Below are positions 24,548-34,203 of a stretch of 53,769 nt of DNA, in pieces (position 1 is the stretch's first letter; every line of letters starts with the position of its first letter). Under the pieces are notes generated by a model. The model made no database searches and had not been told where the DNA came from. It saw only the letters and a program-made list of their open reading frames with translations. This stretch comes from Anaeromusa acidaminophila DSM 3853 (lineage in GTDB: Bacteria > Bacillota > Negativicutes > Anaeromusales > Anaeromusaceae), in contig NZ_KB894603.1 of NCBI RefSeq assembly GCF_000374545.1, positions 1-53,769 on the forward strand. Direction: 5' to 3'. The position numbers and the translations under genes were made by a program.

Positions 24548-24828
24548 TGCTGGCGAAACTCTATCCCCAACTGGATTGTTTGGTTACCCTGGTTTCCGTG
24601 CATGATGCGCTGCTGGCGGAACGGGAGCTTGGGCAACGGAACATTCGTATTGTGCCGACGCCGCAGGCGTTGGATCTTAGTTGCGGACAAAGTCTGCTTT
24701 GCGCTCTGGAGGAGGCGGCGGAAATCCGGTTGTTGCTGGAGCGCGCCGGCGTGCGCTGCGGCTTTTGGCATCGGCGGAGCCAGGGCGGCTGGGTGAAAAT
24801 GGACGAGAGTACCGGGGACGAGGATTGA
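24547..24828 (+). CDS. DUF3343 putative Se/S carrier protein
   Basis: 93 residues. LVTLVSVHDALLAERELGQR, then RIVPTPQALDLSCGQSL matches the DUF3343 pattern, with a conserved SCG cysteine in the middle. These small proteins commonly sit beside selD and yedF and are suspected of carrying selenium or sulfur. The start ATG overlaps the yedF stop (TGATG). Longer frames that start upstream run inside yedF and are not needed. Confidence 0.82.
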   Translation: MLAKLYPQLDCLVTLVSVHDALLAERELGQRNIRIVPTPQALDLSCGQSLLCALEEAAEIRLLLERAGVRCGFWHRRSQGGWVKMDESTGDED

Positions 24829-24868
24829 ACAAGAGAACCGGAGTCACGGGAGGGTACGCAGGAGAGCT
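24826..24868 (+). repeat. Purine-rich degenerate repeat tract next to copy D
   Basis: TTGAACAAGAGAACCGGAGT followed by GGGAGGGTACGCAGGAGAG. It is nearly the same as the tract at 22593 and starts at the DUF3343 stop codon. Confidence 0.65.
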
Positions 24869-24895
24869 ATAGCGTATTGGATTTTGCAAAAGTAA

Positions 24896-25055
24896 GGAAG
24901 CGGCTGATTTAATGAACGCTCCGCGAAAACAAGAGCTTTTTTTGCCAGGCGAGGAAGAAAATGTAGGAATAGCGGCGCTCTTCCGAGGCTTTCTGACAAA
25001 GCCTGGCGTAAAAAGAGCTGTTTTGGCGTGAGATGTGAATAAATTAGTGGCTTCC
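24896..25055 (-). repeat. 160-bp nested palindromic repeat, copy D (inverted)
   Basis: Ends are GGAAGCGGCT and AGTGGCTTCC. The inner arm CGCTCCGCGAAAACAAGAGC pairs with GAGCTGTTTTGGCGTGA. The flanking GCCAGGCG/CCTGGCGT and the central GGAATAGC/GCTCTTCC arms also pair. Confidence 0.85.
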
Positions 25056-25078
25056 CAAAAGAGGAGGGTACGCAGGAT

Positions 25079-25282
25079 ATGAATATCGTTAAGGTTGACA
25101 TGGGAGATATAGTGAAAATGAAAAAAGCGCATCCTTGCGGCAGTGACCGTTGGGAGATCGTGCGTACAGGCATGGATATCGGGCTGAAGTGCATGGGCTG
25201 CGGCCATCGGGTGCTCATTCCGCGTCCTAAGTTTGAAAAATCCTTTCGGGGTATTGTCGGCAAAGCCGGTGAAGCGGAGTAA
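25079..25282 (+). CDS. DUF951 small zinc-ribbon-like protein
   Basis: 67 residues. VDMGDIVKMKKAHPCGSD, then IGLKCMGCGHRVLIPR fits DUF951. Three cysteines and a histidine (HPCG, CMGCGH) could bind a metal. The function is unknown; the family is widespread in Firmicutes, often near ychF or rpsF. GAGGAGGGTACGC precedes the ATG. A strong terminator follows. Confidence 0.88.
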   Translation: MNIVKVDMGDIVKMKKAHPCGSDRWEIVRTGMDIGLKCMGCGHRVLIPRPKFEKSFRGIVGKAGEAE

Positions 25283-25295
25283 AGAAGTATGGAAA

Positions 25296-25335
25296 AAGAG
25301 AGCAACATCCGACGGAATTCGGGAGTTGCTCTCTT
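25296..25335 (+). terminator. Terminator after DUF951
   Basis: AAGAGAGCAAC pairs with GTTGCTCTCTT, followed by CTTTAT. The loop is 18 nt. Confidence 0.75.
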
Positions 25336-25344
25336 CTTTATAAA

Positions 25345-25402
25345 GGGTAACTTATTTTCTCTGCGTACCCTCTGATTCCTCTGGTACTCTGTGTAACGTC
25401 GT
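25345..25402 (-). repeat. Pyrimidine-rich degenerate repeat tract at the chemoreceptor 3' end
   Basis: TTTTCTCTGCGTACCCTCTG, then ATTCCTCTGGTACTCTGTG lies directly downstream of the minus-strand chemoreceptor gene. On that strand it reads as the purine-rich form. Confidence 0.6.
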
Positions 25403-25404
25403 AT

Positions 25405-27093
25405 TTACAGCCGGAATTTGCTGACGGCTTCCTGCATTTTTTGCGCCATGCCTTCAAGGCCCTGGCTGGAAGCGGCAATTTCTTCTGCGGCGGCGGACTG
25501 TTCTTCGGTGATGGCGGCAACGTTTTCCGACTCGCTGGAAGCTTGTTTGCTCAGCCGGTCAATTTCAGCCACCGCGGTAACGATTTCTTGGCTGCCTTGG
25601 GCCATGTGCTCGATGACGGTAGACATTTCTTTCATCTGATCCGCCACATGAAGCACGATGGTTTCGATGCTTTTAAAGGCAGTGCCAGTGCTGTTGACCA
25701 CTTCCACGCCGGTTTCCACCTCGCGTGTGCCGGCTTGCATGGCGGAGACTGCTTTGGCGGTGTCGCCTTGAATTTCGGAGATGAGTTCAGTGATCTTTTT
25801 AGCGGCGTCCTGGGATTGCTCGGCCAGGTGGCGTACTTCCTCGGCGACGACGGCAAAGCCTCGTCCTTGCTCGCCTGCGCGAGCGGCTTCGATGGCGGCG
25901 TTTAACGCTAAGAGGTTGGTCTGGGCGGCGATGCCGGAGATGGTATCGACGATTTGACCGATTTCCTGGGAGCTTTCACCAAGTTTGGAGACGACGCTAG
26001 CGGAGAAATTAACGGTTTCTTGGATGCTTTGCATTTGTTTGACCGCTTGGGAGACCGTCTGGGCGCCGTCAACCGCTGTGCGCGAAGCGCGAGAAGACTG
26101 GTCGCTGACCTCGTGGGCGCTGGCGGCGGCTTCTTCCAGGCCGGCGGACAAGGTCTGAACCGTAGCGGAAGCGTTTTCTATGGCGTGAAGCTGTCCGGCG
26201 GCGCCTTGGGCTACCGAGGTAATCGAATCGGCTACCTGGGTGGAGGCGATGGCGGACTGTTCAGCGCTGGCCGTAAGTTCTTCCGAGGAAGTAGTGACTT
26301 GCTCGGCGGAAGATTGGATGGTCTGCATGACTTGACGCAGATTGCTTTTCATCGTATTGAAGGATTGGCCTAGTTTGCCGATTTCGTCATTTGTGGTAAC
26401 GGCCACGTTCGGACCTGACAGGTCGCCGGCGGCAATACTAGCGGCAGCGGCGCTGACTTCCTGCGCGGGGCGGGAAATGCGGCCGCTGATAAAGCGGCTG
26501 ATAAAGATGGCAAGAATGGCGACCAGAAGATTGGTGAAAAGCAAGGTTTTACGCATGCCCGATGCTTTGTTGTCAGAGGCGAGTTGGTCGGCTTTGACGA
26601 AATCATCTACATTACTTACCATTTCCATGGCGAGGCTCATGGCCGCCTTATAAGGCGCGCCGGCTGCATCCATAAATTGACCGACGGCGGCTGCGTCATT
26701 AGTTTTTTTGGCGGCAAAGGATTTTTCAGCAATGCCCTCATATTTGCTTTTTTCTTGCTGGATTTTCTGAATAAGGTCTTTGTTTTTTTGCAGCGACAAC
26801 ATAGCGTCCAGGCGCTGCAACTTTTCGTTTCCTTGCGTGCGGTAGGCATTGAAGACAGTGATGTCATTGGCGTCGCCGGTAAAGTTGAAGCGGCGCATGG
26901 CCACGGCTTCGTTAGCGATATCCAGAGCAATGCCTTGTGACAGATACATCTTTTCTAAATTGCTTTTGGCGGAAGTGATATGCATGTCGTTGAGCTGGCC
27001 TACCTCGTAATAGGTGAAAGCGCTCATGATGGCGACAAGGGCGATGACCGCGAGAAAGGCGGCGGTGATTTTTTTGCTGATGTTCCAAGACAT
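25405..27093 (-). CDS. Methyl-accepting chemotaxis protein
   Basis: 562 residues. N-terminal membrane helix (about 10-30), four-helix-bundle periplasmic sensor (about 35-185), second membrane helix (about 190-210), HAMP, and a long cytoplasmic signalling domain. The signalling hairpin tip reads [20 protein letters not shown], then [18 protein letters not shown]. The ligand is unknown. GGAGGATT before the ATG at 27093 sets the start; a 20-residue longer frame lacks an RBS. No other chemotaxis genes are nearby. Confidence 0.93.
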   Translation of the reverse strand: MSWNISKKITAAFLAVIALVAIMSAFTYYEVGQLNDMHITSAKSNLEKMYLSQGIALDIANEAVAMRRFNFTGDANDITVFNAYRTQGNEKLQRLDAMLSLQKNKDLIQKIQQEKSKYEGIAEKSFAAKKTNDAAAVGQFMDAAGAPYKAAMSLAMEMVSNVDDFVKADQLASDNKASGMRKTLLFTNLLVAILAIFISRFISGRISRPAQEVSAAAASIAAGDLSGPNVAVTTNDEIGKLGQSFNTMKSNLRQVMQTIQSSAEQVTTSSEELTASAEQSAIASTQVADSITSVAQGAAGQLHAIENASATVQTLSAGLEEAAASAHEVSDQSSRASRTAVDGAQTVSQAVKQMQSIQETVNFSASVVSKLGESSQEIGQIVDTISGIAAQTNLLALNAAIEAARAGEQGRGFAVVAEEVRHLAEQSQDAAKKITELISEIQGDTAKAVSAMQAGTREVETGVEVVNSTGTAFKSIETIVLHVADQMKEMSTVIEHMAQGSQEIVTAVAEIDRLSKQASSESENVAAITEEQSAAAEEIAASSQGLEGMAQKMQEAVSKFRL

Positions 27094-27371
27094 TCTAACA
27101 ATCCTCCTTGATTCTAACGGTAAAATGTAAAAAGTGGAATTTTCATATAACATAATATGTGATAGTTATGGACAACAAGGATCATAGTACTACTAGTTGT
27201 CGAGAATTACAATTAAGAGAGAGTCCTGATTTTACACCGTTTTGCAAGAAACTTAGTTAGGAGAAGCAAACTTGTGAGCGCTACATAGGCCTGCGGTCTG
27301 GGCTTTATCACATTATGGCTAATTAATAATTTTTATCTAAAAATAAAAAGGTGAAAAAACATTAAATACTC
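27094..27371. other. Intergenic region between chemoreceptor and pfl promoter
   Basis: AT-rich, 278 bp. I see a short inverted repeat around TAGTACTACTAG and no open frame of interest. A chemoreceptor promoter should lie here on the minus strand, but I cannot place its boxes with confidence. Confidence 0.35.
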
Positions 27372-27401
27372 TTGACGACCGCTTTCCCGAATCGGTATAA
27401 T
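27372..27401 (+). promoter_or_regulatory. Sigma-70 promoter of the pfl operon
   Basis: TTGACG and TATAAT are separated by 18 bp. Transcription would start at about 27408, just upstream of the riboswitch. Confidence 0.8.
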
Positions 27402-27424
27402 AAGGATGCGACACACCGCTGTGT

Positions 27425-27543
27425 CAGACAACCGAACCCCAGCAGGACTGGCGGATCAGTGGAGAATACCACGTGGACTGCGATATGGGGATATGAAAGC
27501 CGACCGCCTGGGCAAAGCTTGTGTGCTGCCTGGGCGGTTTTTT
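27425..27543 (+). promoter_or_regulatory. ZTP (pfl motif) riboswitch with overlapping terminator
   Basis: The 5' half has GGACTGGCGG (from 27445) followed by the hairpin GTGG/CCAC (27459-27462, 27469-27472) and GTGGACTGCGA. The 3' half has the invariant GCCGACCGCCTGGGCA (about 27500-27514). These are the conserved parts of the ZTP/ZMP aptamer. The expression platform is visible: CCGCCTGGGCA (27504-27514) can pair with TGCCTGGGCGG (27527-27537), followed by T6, making a terminator that destroys the aptamer's 3' element. Ligand (a purine intermediate that accumulates at low 10-formyl-THF) is therefore predicted to switch pfl on. Confidence 0.92.
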
Positions 27544-27597
27544 GTCGCTTCTGACCGGGTCTGTAAAGGCGCCGGCTTGACGAGAGGAGCAATAACG

Positions 27598-29838
27598 ATG
27601 ATGAACAACAAAGCATGGAACGGATTTCAAGGTGGACGGTGGCAACGGCGCATTGACGTGCGCAGCTTCATTCAACGCAACTACCAGCCCTATGCAGGGG
27701 ATGACGCGTTCTTGGCGGCGCCGACGGCGCGAACCAAAAAACTTTGGGACAAGTGCATGGACTTGCTGAAAGCGGAACAGGAAAAAGGCGGCGTTTTGTC
27801 GGTCGATCCTACGCGTGTATCTACCATTACTTCTCATGGCGCCGGTTACATTGAAAAAGACTTGGAAATCGTTGTTGGCTTGCAGACCGAAGCTCCTTTA
27901 GAGCGCGGCGTCATCGTCAACGGCGGCATTCGTATGGCCGAGCAGGCCTGTGAAGCCTACGGCTACAAACTGGACCCGGAAATCAGCGATATTTATCATA
28001 ATCACCGCACTACCCACAATACGGCCGTCTTCCGGGCGTATTCGGACGAGATGAAGCTGGCCCGCAAGGTGGGTATTATTACCGGTCTGCCGGATGCCTA
28101 TGGCCGGGGTCGCATCATTGGCGATTATCGCCGCGTGGCTCTGTACGGCGTGGACCATCTCATCGCCTGTAAGAAGCAGGATTTAAAAGAACGCATTGAC
28201 GCGATGGATGAAGAAACCATGCGCAGCCGCGAAGAGATTGCGCTGCAGATCGAAGCGCTGGAACAACTGGCGCAGATGGCGGCCAGCTATGGCTGCGATA
28301 TTCGCCGTCCGGCGGAAACGGCGCTGGAAGCGGCGCAGTGGGTATACTTTGGGTACTTAGCAGGGATTAAGGATCAAAACGGGGCGGCTATGTCCATTGG
28401 CCGCGTTTCGACCTTTTTGGATATTTATTTTCAGCGCGATTTGGCGGCAGGCCTTTTGGATGAAAGCGCCGCGCAGGAAATCATTGATCAATTGGTCATC
28501 AAGCTGCGTTTGGCGCGGCAACTGCGCACGCCGGACTATAACGAACTCTTCGCCGGCGACCCCCTCTGGGTGACGGAATCCGTAGGCGGCATGGGTGTAG
28601 ACGGTCGTACGCTGGTGACTAAGACGTCTTTCCGTATTCTGCACACTCTTTACAATCTGGGTCCGGCGCCGGAGCCTAATTTGACGGTGCTTTGGGCGGC
28701 GGCTCTGCCGGCCGGCTTTAAACGCTTTTGCGCCAAGGTGTCCATTGACACCAGCGCCATTCAGTATGAAAGCGATGATTTGATGCGGCCTATTTATGGC
28801 GATGATTACGGCATCGCTTGCTGCGTGTCGGCTATGCGCCTGGGACAGCAGATGCAGTTCTTTGGCGCCCGGGCCAATTTGGCGAAGGCGCTTTTGATGG
28901 CCATTAACGGCGGCAAGGACGAAAAGTCAGCGCTCCAGGTAGCGCCGGAACTGCCCTTGCCGGAAGGCGAATATCTGGATTATGACGTAGTGCGCCGCCG
29001 CTACAGCCGCGTATTGGAGTGGCTGGCTGGTCTTTACGTGAATACAATGAATCTGATCCATTATATGCATGATCGCTATGCTTATGAAGCGTCTCAGCTG
29101 GCGCTGCATGACAGCCAAGTGGAACGGCTCATGGCCTTTGGCGTCGCCGGTCTTTCGGTGGCGGCGGATTCGCTGAGCGCGATCCGCTATGGCAAGGTCA
29201 AAGCCATTCGCGATGAGCGTGGCATTGCTGTGGGCTTTACTAACGAGCAGCCCTTTCCTTGCTACGGCAATGACGATGATCGCGTAGACGAGCTGGCCAA
29301 AGAATTGGTCGAAGAATTCTCGGCGCTCTTGAAGCGTCATGCCGCTTACCGAGGTGCGCATCATACCTTGTCGGTATTGACGATTACTTCGAATGTTATG
29401 TACGGCAAAAAAACCGGCGCTACCCCGGACGGACGCCCTGCAGGCGCTCCTTTTGCACCGGGAGCCAACCCCATGCACGGACGCGAGGAAAAAGGCGCGC
29501 TGGCCGCTATGCGTTCGGTGACCAAGCTTCCTTATGAAGCCTGCCGTGACGGCATTTCCTACACCTTCTCGATCTTGCCTCACGTGCTGGGCGGGACCGC
29601 GGAAGATCGAGCAGCCAAGCTGGCGGCCTTGTTGGACGGCTATGTATCGCTGGCCGGGCACCATATCAATGTCAACGTCTTGGAACGGGCGATTTTGGAA
29701 GACGCCATGGAGCATCCGGAACTCTATCCGCAGCTTACCATCCGCGTTTCCGGCTACGCTGTGCATTTCATCAAGCTCAGCCGGGCGCAGCAGCTTGAAG
29801 TCATCCATCGGACTTTCTACGAAACAGTAGGCGCGTAA
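27598..29838 (+). CDS. pflB: Pyruvate formate-lyase (glycyl radical enzyme)
   Basis: 746 residues. It converts pyruvate and CoA into acetyl-CoA and formate. The active-site cysteine pair is C408-C409 (GIACCVSAM), and the glycyl radical site is G719 in RVSGYAVHF. Length and the [15 protein letters not shown] segment fit true PFL and not a diol dehydratase. GAGAGGAGC precedes ATG-ATG, so 27598 or 27601 is the start; the longer frame from 27406 runs through the riboswitch. Expression is under the ZTP riboswitch, linking formate (a one-carbon donor) to folate status. pflA follows. Confidence 0.96.
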   Translation: MMNNKAWNGFQGGRWQRRIDVRSFIQRNYQPYAGDDAFLAAPTARTKKLWDKCMDLLKAEQEKGGVLSVDPTRVSTITSHGAGYIEKDLEIVVGLQTEAPLERGVIVNGGIRMAEQACEAYGYKLDPEISDIYHNHRTTHNTAVFRAYSDEMKLARKVGIITGLPDAYGRGRIIGDYRRVALYGVDHLIACKKQDLKERIDAMDEETMRSREEIALQIEALEQLAQMAASYGCDIRRPAETALEAAQWVYFGYLAGIKDQNGAAMSIGRVSTFLDIYFQRDLAAGLLDESAAQEIIDQLVIKLRLARQLRTPDYNELFAGDPLWVTESVGGMGVDGRTLVTKTSFRILHTLYNLGPAPEPNLTVLWAAALPAGFKRFCAKVSIDTSAIQYESDDLMRPIYGDDYGIACCVSAMRLGQQMQFFGARANLAKALLMAINGGKDEKSALQVAPELPLPEGEYLDYDVVRRRYSRVLEWLAGLYVNTMNLIHYMHDRYAYEASQLALHDSQVERLMAFGVAGLSVAADSLSAIRYGKVKAIRDERGIAVGFTNEQPFPCYGNDDDRVDELAKELVEEFSALLKRHAAYRGAHHTLSVLTITSNVMYGKKTGATPDGRPAGAPFAPGANPMHGREEKGALAAMRSVTKLPYEACRDGISYTFSILPHVLGGTAEDRAAKLAALLDGYVSLAGHHINVNVLERAILEDAMEHPELYPQLTIRVSGYAVHFIKLSRAQQLEVIHRTFYETVGA

Positions 29839-29899
29839 GAGTAAAAGATACAACTCTTGTTCGTTTTTATTGTTGTATGTCTATCAAAGGAGGCGGCCT

Positions 29900-30634
29900 A
29901 TGAGCGACATCAAGGGCTGGGTGCATTCGGTGGAGACCTTCGGCACGCTGGACGGGCGAGGGATTCGCTATGTGCTGTTTTTATCCGGCTGCAGTCTGGG
30001 CTGCGCCTTTTGTCATAACCCGGACACCTGGAAGCGGGGCGGGCGGGAGATGTCCGTAGCAGAAGTGCTGGCGGACTACCAGCGGTACCGGCCCTTTTAC
30101 GATGCGTCCAACGGCGGCATTACCGTCAGCGGCGGCGAGCCGATGGAGCAGGCGGAGTTTGTGGGGGCTCTTTTTGCGGTCTGCCAGGAGGCGGGCATTC
30201 ATACGACGCTGGATACCAGCGGTAAGTGGGAGGCTGGTGCGGCGCAAGCCGTGCTGCCCTATGCGGATGCGGTGTTGTTCAGTCTCAAGGGAGCGAGGGA
30301 GGAGACCTATCGCAGCTTGACTCGAAACGGCGATTATCAGGCAACGCTGCTTCATTTGAAGGAAGCCGTTTTGGCCAGCGAAGTTACCTTGCGCTTTGTG
30401 GTCATCCCGGGCCTGACGGACGGCGAGGTAGAAACCGAAGCGCTGGCCAAGGTGGTGCTGGCGCTGCCGCGCCCGGTAGCGGTACAGCTTTTGCCGTATC
30501 ATACGATGGGCGTGGAAAAATGGCGCATATTGGGCATGGACTATCCGCTGGAAGGGATTTTGCCGGCGTCAAAAGAGATCGTCGCTCAAGTGGCTTTGCG
30601 CTTGTCTAAGCGCGGCGTTGCCCTGTCTACTTGA
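29900..30634 (+). CDS. pflA: Pyruvate formate-lyase-activating enzyme (radical SAM)
   Basis: 244 residues. The radical SAM motif CSLGCAFC (CX3CX2C) is in LFLSGCSLGCAFCHNPDTW, followed by GGITVSGGEPMEQ. It uses SAM and a [4Fe-4S] cluster to install the glycyl radical on PflB. AAAGGAGGCGG selects the ATG at 29900. It is co-transcribed with pflB (61-nt spacer). Confidence 0.96.
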   Translation: MSDIKGWVHSVETFGTLDGRGIRYVLFLSGCSLGCAFCHNPDTWKRGGREMSVAEVLADYQRYRPFYDASNGGITVSGGEPMEQAEFVGALFAVCQEAGIHTTLDTSGKWEAGAAQAVLPYADAVLFSLKGAREETYRSLTRNGDYQATLLHLKEAVLASEVTLRFVVIPGLTDGEVETEALAKVVLALPRPVAVQLLPYHTMGVEKWRILGMDYPLEGILPASKEIVAQVALRLSKRGVALST

Positions 30635-30688
30635 ATTTGCCAAGTAAATCGTCTAAAATAGAATAGTTAAGGAAGAATGTCAACAGGG

Positions 30689-30728
30689 GCCGCCGGTTCA
30701 GGCTGCGAAAAGCGGATGAACCGGTGGC
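30689..30728 (+). terminator. Hairpin between pflA and ychF
   Basis: GCCGCCGGTTCA pairs with TGAACCGGTGGC (one G-U), with a 16-nt loop. Only TTCTTG follows, so it may be a weak terminator or an attenuator in the ychF leader. Confidence 0.5.
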
Positions 30729-30773
30729 TTCTTGAGATACAACAAGAAATCAAGGATAAGGTGGAATATAAGC

Positions 30774-31880
30774 ATGAGTACCAATCTGGAAGTCGGCATT
30801 GTCGGGTTGCCTAACGTAGGCAAAAGCACGCTTTTCAACGCCATTACCAAGGCCGGAGCGGAAGCGGCGAATTATCCTTTCTGTACGATTGAGCCTAACG
30901 TGGGCGTAGTGGAAGTGCCGGACGCTCGTCTGGCGAAGCTGGCGTCTATTTACGGCTCTAAGCGCATTTTGCCTGCGGCCATGCGTTTTGTAGACATCGC
31001 CGGTTTGGTTAAGGGCGCGTCGAAAGGCGAAGGCTTGGGCAATAAATTCCTGGCCCACATTCGCCAGGTAGATGCCGTGGCGCAAGTGGTGCGCTGCTTC
31101 CAGGATGCGAACATTACTCATGTGGAAGGCGCTATCGATCCGCTGCGCGATATTGATATCATCAATACCGAGCTGTGTCTGGCGGATCTGGAAACGGTAG
31201 AAAAGCGCATGGAGCGCACCCAGAAGCTGATCAAAAGCGGCGATAAAAAGGCTCCGGCGGAGCTGGCGCTCTTGGGACGCATTAAGGACCTTTTGGAAGA
31301 TGCGCAGCCGGCGCGGCGCGTAGAAATGACCGACGATGAGGCGCAGCTTATTCGCGACTTGACGCTATTGACGCTGAAGCCTACTCTTTTTATCGCTAAT
31401 GTTGCGGAAGACGAACTGCTGACGGCGGATGAAAATCCCTATGTGAAGCAGGTAAAAAAATATGCAGCTCAAGAAGGCGCTGAAGTCATCGCTGTATCTG
31501 CCAAAGTGGAGTCGGAAATCGCCGAGCTGGACGACGAAGACGCACGGGCATTCTTAGGGGAATTGGGTCTGGAAGAATCCGGCCTCGATAAGCTGGTGCG
31601 AGCGGCCTTCAAGCTGTTGGGCTTGATGACCTTTTTAACGGCCGGTGAAATGGAAACTCGCGCTTGGACCATTGTGAGCGGTACCAAAGCTCCGGCGGCA
31701 GGCGGCAAGATTCACAGCGACATTGAGCGTGGCTTTATCCGCGCGGAAATCATCTCTTTTGATGATTTGGTAACCAGCGGCAGCCCTGCGGCAGCCAAGG
31801 AAAAAGGACTTGTCAGACTCGAAGGCAAGGAATATGTCATGAAAGACGGCGATGTGGTGCATTTCCGCTTTAATGTTTAA
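30774..31880 (+). CDS. ychF: Redox-regulated ATPase/GTPase YchF (OLA1 family)
   Basis: 368 residues. It starts with the P-loop [14 protein letters not shown], followed by the switch region [14 protein letters not shown] and [22 protein letters not shown] helical hairpin insert and a C-terminal TGS domain ([13 protein letters not shown]) complete it. YchF binds ribosomes and hydrolyses ATP. A frame 14 codons longer exists, but AAGGTGG precedes the ATG at 30774. It stands alone, followed by repeat copy E and a terminator. Confidence 0.95.
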   Translation: MSTNLEVGIVGLPNVGKSTLFNAITKAGAEAANYPFCTIEPNVGVVEVPDARLAKLASIYGSKRILPAAMRFVDIAGLVKGASKGEGLGNKFLAHIRQVDAVAQVVRCFQDANITHVEGAIDPLRDIDIINTELCLADLETVEKRMERTQKLIKSGDKKAPAELALLGRIKDLLEDAQPARRVEMTDDEAQLIRDLTLLTLKPTLFIANVAEDELLTADENPYVKQVKKYAAQEGAEVIAVSAKVESEIAELDDEDARAFLGELGLEESGLDKLVRAAFKLLGLMTFLTAGEMETRAWTIVSGTKAPAAGGKIHSDIERGFIRAEIISFDDLVTSGSPAAAKEKGLVRLEGKEYVMKDGDVVHFRFNV

Positions 31881-31885
31881 TTTTC

Positions 31886-32044
31886 GGAAACTGCAACTTG
31901 CTTCACTGCCCCGTCAAAAAGGATCTTTTTTTGTCAGACTTTGGCAGAAAGCCTCGGCATAGCGCCGCTATGCCTGCGTTTTCTTTCGCGTCTGGCAAAA
32001 AAATCTCTCTCTTTGTCGGAGCGCTCATGCAAGCAGTAGCTTCC
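31886..32044 (+). repeat. 160-bp nested palindromic repeat, copy E
   Basis: Ends are GGAAACTGCA and AGTAGCTTCC. The long arm CCCGTCAAAAAGGATCTTTT pairs with the reverse of AAAAATCTCTCTCTTTGTCGG. The inner GTCAGAC pairs with GTCTGGC, and the central hairpin GGCATAGCG/CGCTATGCC is perfect. It begins 6 nt after the ychF stop. Confidence 0.88.
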
Positions 32045-32143
32045 TATTGGGGGAGAATTTTTTACAGGTGTTTGTTTTATGATTCATTATTCCGTAGTTC
32101 TCCCTCTACTCTTGTTTACGTTTTCGTATCCCCATGTTCTCCC

Positions 32144-32170
32144 AGGCCGCGCAAGCGGCCTTTATTTTTT
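32144..32170 (+). terminator. Terminator downstream of ychF and repeat E
   Basis: AGGCCGC-GCAA-GCGGCCT followed by a T-rich run (TTTATTTTTTT). Confidence 0.85.
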
Positions 32171-32253
32171 TGCAGGATTTGCGATTTGGAACGCGAATTG
32201 CTCAAGTGTAGTAGATCCCGAAATGTTCTGAGAGAAGAAGAGGAGGAAGGAAC

Positions 32254-32601
32254 ATGATCAAACGGGCAGAGGAATTGCAGCGCGAGGTGCGCAAGGAAAT
32301 GCTGGGCGGTCAGGGGGATGTGACACTGGTGCATTTGCTGCAGGGAGAAGAGTTTCAAGGCAAAGGGCGCTTGTTTTCACACAACATCATTAACCCGGGC
32401 TGTTCGGTGGGCTTTCATCAGCACAATGGCGATGTGGAAGCTTACTATGTGCTGAAAGGCCAAGGCGTTTTTGACGACAATGGCGTCAAAAGCACAGTGC
32501 AGGCAGGGGATTTATTGTTTACCAAGGACGGAGAAGCGCACAGCCTGGTTAATGAAGGGCCGGAAACGCTGGAAGTCATTGCTCTTGTATTATATTCATA
32601 G
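32254..32601 (+). CDS. Small cupin-domain protein
   Basis: 115 residues, a single cupin barrel. Motif 1 is about HQHNGDVEAYYVLKGQG (metal ligands H, H, E) and motif 2 is GDLLFTKDGEAHSLVN (H). Such stand-alone cupins bind a metal and a small molecule; the substrate is unknown. GAGGAGGAAGG precedes the ATG. The next gene follows after 12 nt. Confidence 0.85.
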   Translation: MIKRAEELQREVRKEMLGGQGDVTLVHLLQGEEFQGKGRLFSHNIINPGCSVGFHQHNGDVEAYYVLKGQGVFDDNGVKSTVQAGDLLFTKDGEAHSLVNEGPETLEVIALVLYS

Positions 32602-32613
32602 GAGGCTGGGGGA

Positions 32614-33192
32614 TTGAAGCAGTTATTGATCTATTGTCATCCCCAGTCGGGCAGTTTTTGCCGGGCGATCGCTGATACGGCGGTACAGGCCATTCATGCC
32701 CGGGGGGATGAAGTGATGATGCGAGATTTGTACGCGATGCATTTTGTTCCGTCTCTGAGCGGCAGAGATTTGTTGTCTTTTGCCGAAACGCAGACGCCTC
32801 CGGATATTGCAGAGGAGCAGCGCCATATCGCTTGGGCGGATCGGCTTATTTTTGTATATCCTCTGTGGTGGTCGGCTATGCCGGCGGTGCTGAAGGGGTA
32901 TATTGACCGGGTTTTTGCGGAAGGTTTTGCGTTTGCCGCCGGTGAAGGCGGATTGAGAGGGTTGCTTGCAGAGAAGGAAGTACTGGCTTTTACAACCATG
33001 GGCATGCCGGAAGGACTCTGTGAGGAGAGCGGCGTGGCCGAATCCTTGCGGTTGACAGTGGATGAAGGCATCTTTTCTCTGTGTGGCATGAAGGTGCTGG
33101 AACATCGTCTTTTTGGCGCGGTAACGACCGTAGATGATGCTGCTCGCCAGAAGATGTTAGAAGAAGTAAGCCAGAAGGTGCGGACTCTATAA
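32614..33192 (+). CDS. NAD(P)H quinone oxidoreductase, flavodoxin-like fold
   Basis: 192 residues. The N-terminus LLIYCHPQSGSFCRAIADT is the FMN phosphate loop of the MdaB/KefF type. WADRLIFVYPLWWSAMPAVLKGYIDRVF is the flavin-contact and dimer segment. It probably reduces quinones with NAD(P)H. The TTG start is supported by AGGAGGCTGGGGG. Its stop (33190-33192) abuts the ATG of the lipoate ligase gene. Confidence 0.88.
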   Translation: MKQLLIYCHPQSGSFCRAIADTAVQAIHARGDEVMMRDLYAMHFVPSLSGRDLLSFAETQTPPDIAEEQRHIAWADRLIFVYPLWWSAMPAVLKGYIDRVFAEGFAFAAGEGGLRGLLAEKEVLAFTTMGMPEGLCEESGVAESLRLTVDEGIFSLCGMKVLEHRLFGAVTTVDDAARQKMLEEVSQKVRTL

Positions 33193-34161
33193 ATGAGGGA
33201 AGCGGCAAGGCTGGCGTTGTCTTTATCTAGGCATCCTTGGCGGAATTTGGCGCTGGAAGAATATTTGCTACATCAGGTGAAGCCGGACCAGGCGATGCTT
33301 TTTTTGTGGCAAAACGAACAGACCGTTGTGATCGGAAGGAACCAAAATCCTTGGCGGGAGTGTCTGCTGGAACTCTTAGAAGAAGAGGGCGGTTACTTAG
33401 CCAGGCGTCTCAGCGGCGGCGGCGCGGTGTATCATGACGGAGGGAATTTGAATTTTTCTTTCCTCATGGGAGGCCGGGTATACGATGAGGCGCGGCAGAC
33501 GGCAGTGGTATTGCGCGCTCTGCATTCGCTGGGCTTAGCGGTTTGCGCTTCCGGGCGAAACGACCTGCTGCTGGAGGGGCGTAAGGTTTCGGGGCAGGCT
33601 TTTTTAAAAGGACGCAAAGCATCGTTGCATCACGGTACGCTCTTGGTGGCGGGAGATCTGGCAAGGCTCAGCCGCTATCTGACGGTGGATGAAGCGAAAC
33701 TGACGGCTAAAGGCGTCGTTTCCGTGCGTGAGCGGGTGGCGAATTTGGCGGAATTTTTACCGGGGCTGACTCCGCAGCGTATGGCGCAGGTGTTGCAAAC
33801 AGAATTTTGCCGGGAATACGGAGCCTGCGAGACGCAGCAGCTTTCGCCGGAAGCGATGCCGGAGCTGCAAGAGCTTATCGAGAAGCACGCTTCTGACGCC
33901 TGGCGTTTGGGTAAGACGCCTCCTTTTGAGCGGGTTCTGCGGCAGCGTTTTGCCTGGGGCGGCGTTGAAATCGCCTTGTCTTTGCGGCAAGGACGGGTAA
34001 GCGAGGCAAAAATTTATACCGATGCCTTGGCTACGGAATGGCCGTCACTGTTGGAAGGGGTCCTAAAAGGGAAAACTTATAGCAGCGCCGCTCTTGCCGC
34101 TGCTGCTCGCGAGGCTGGCTGCGCGGAAATTGCCGCCTGGCTCAACAGCATAGAAACATAA
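33193..34161 (+). CDS. lplA: Lipoate-protein ligase A
   Basis: 322 residues. The catalytic domain has IGRNQNPW, RRLSGGGAVYHDGGNLNFSF (lipoyl-AMP binding) and GRKVSGQAFLKG, followed by HHGTLLV. A C-terminal accessory domain begins near residue 240. It attaches lipoate to acceptor proteins such as GcvH or E2. No lipoylated protein is encoded in the window. It starts directly at the preceding stop codon, so translation is probably coupled. Confidence 0.9.
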   Translation: MREAARLALSLSRHPWRNLALEEYLLHQVKPDQAMLFLWQNEQTVVIGRNQNPWRECLLELLEEEGGYLARRLSGGGAVYHDGGNLNFSFLMGGRVYDEARQTAVVLRALHSLGLAVCASGRNDLLLEGRKVSGQAFLKGRKASLHHGTLLVAGDLARLSRYLTVDEAKLTAKGVVSVRERVANLAEFLPGLTPQRMAQVLQTEFCREYGACETQQLSPEAMPELQELIEKHASDAWRLGKTPPFERVLRQRFAWGGVEIALSLRQGRVSEAKIYTDALATEWPSLLEGVLKGKTYSSAALAAAAREAGCAEIAAWLNSIET

Positions 34162-34200
34162 AAGAAGGCCATCCTCTTTGAGGACGGCCTTCTTTTATGT
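34156..34200. terminator. Bidirectional terminator between lplA and the PNPOx-like gene
   Basis: ACATAAAAGAAGGCCATCCTC pairs with AGGACGGCCTTCTTTTATGT; the stem is about 20 bp with a 4-nt loop. The A-rich and T-rich ends serve both directions. It overlaps the lplA stop. Confidence 0.9.
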
Positions 34201-34203
34201 TGT

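Noticed and set aside
27406-27597. Long in-frame N-terminal extension of PflB starting at 27406
   Set aside because: It runs through the ZTP riboswitch and its terminator, has no RBS, and PflB homology begins after 27598.
28927-29853. Minus-strand open frame of 308 codons opposite pflB
   Set aside because: Antisense to the highly conserved glycyl-radical region; no RBS or known family.
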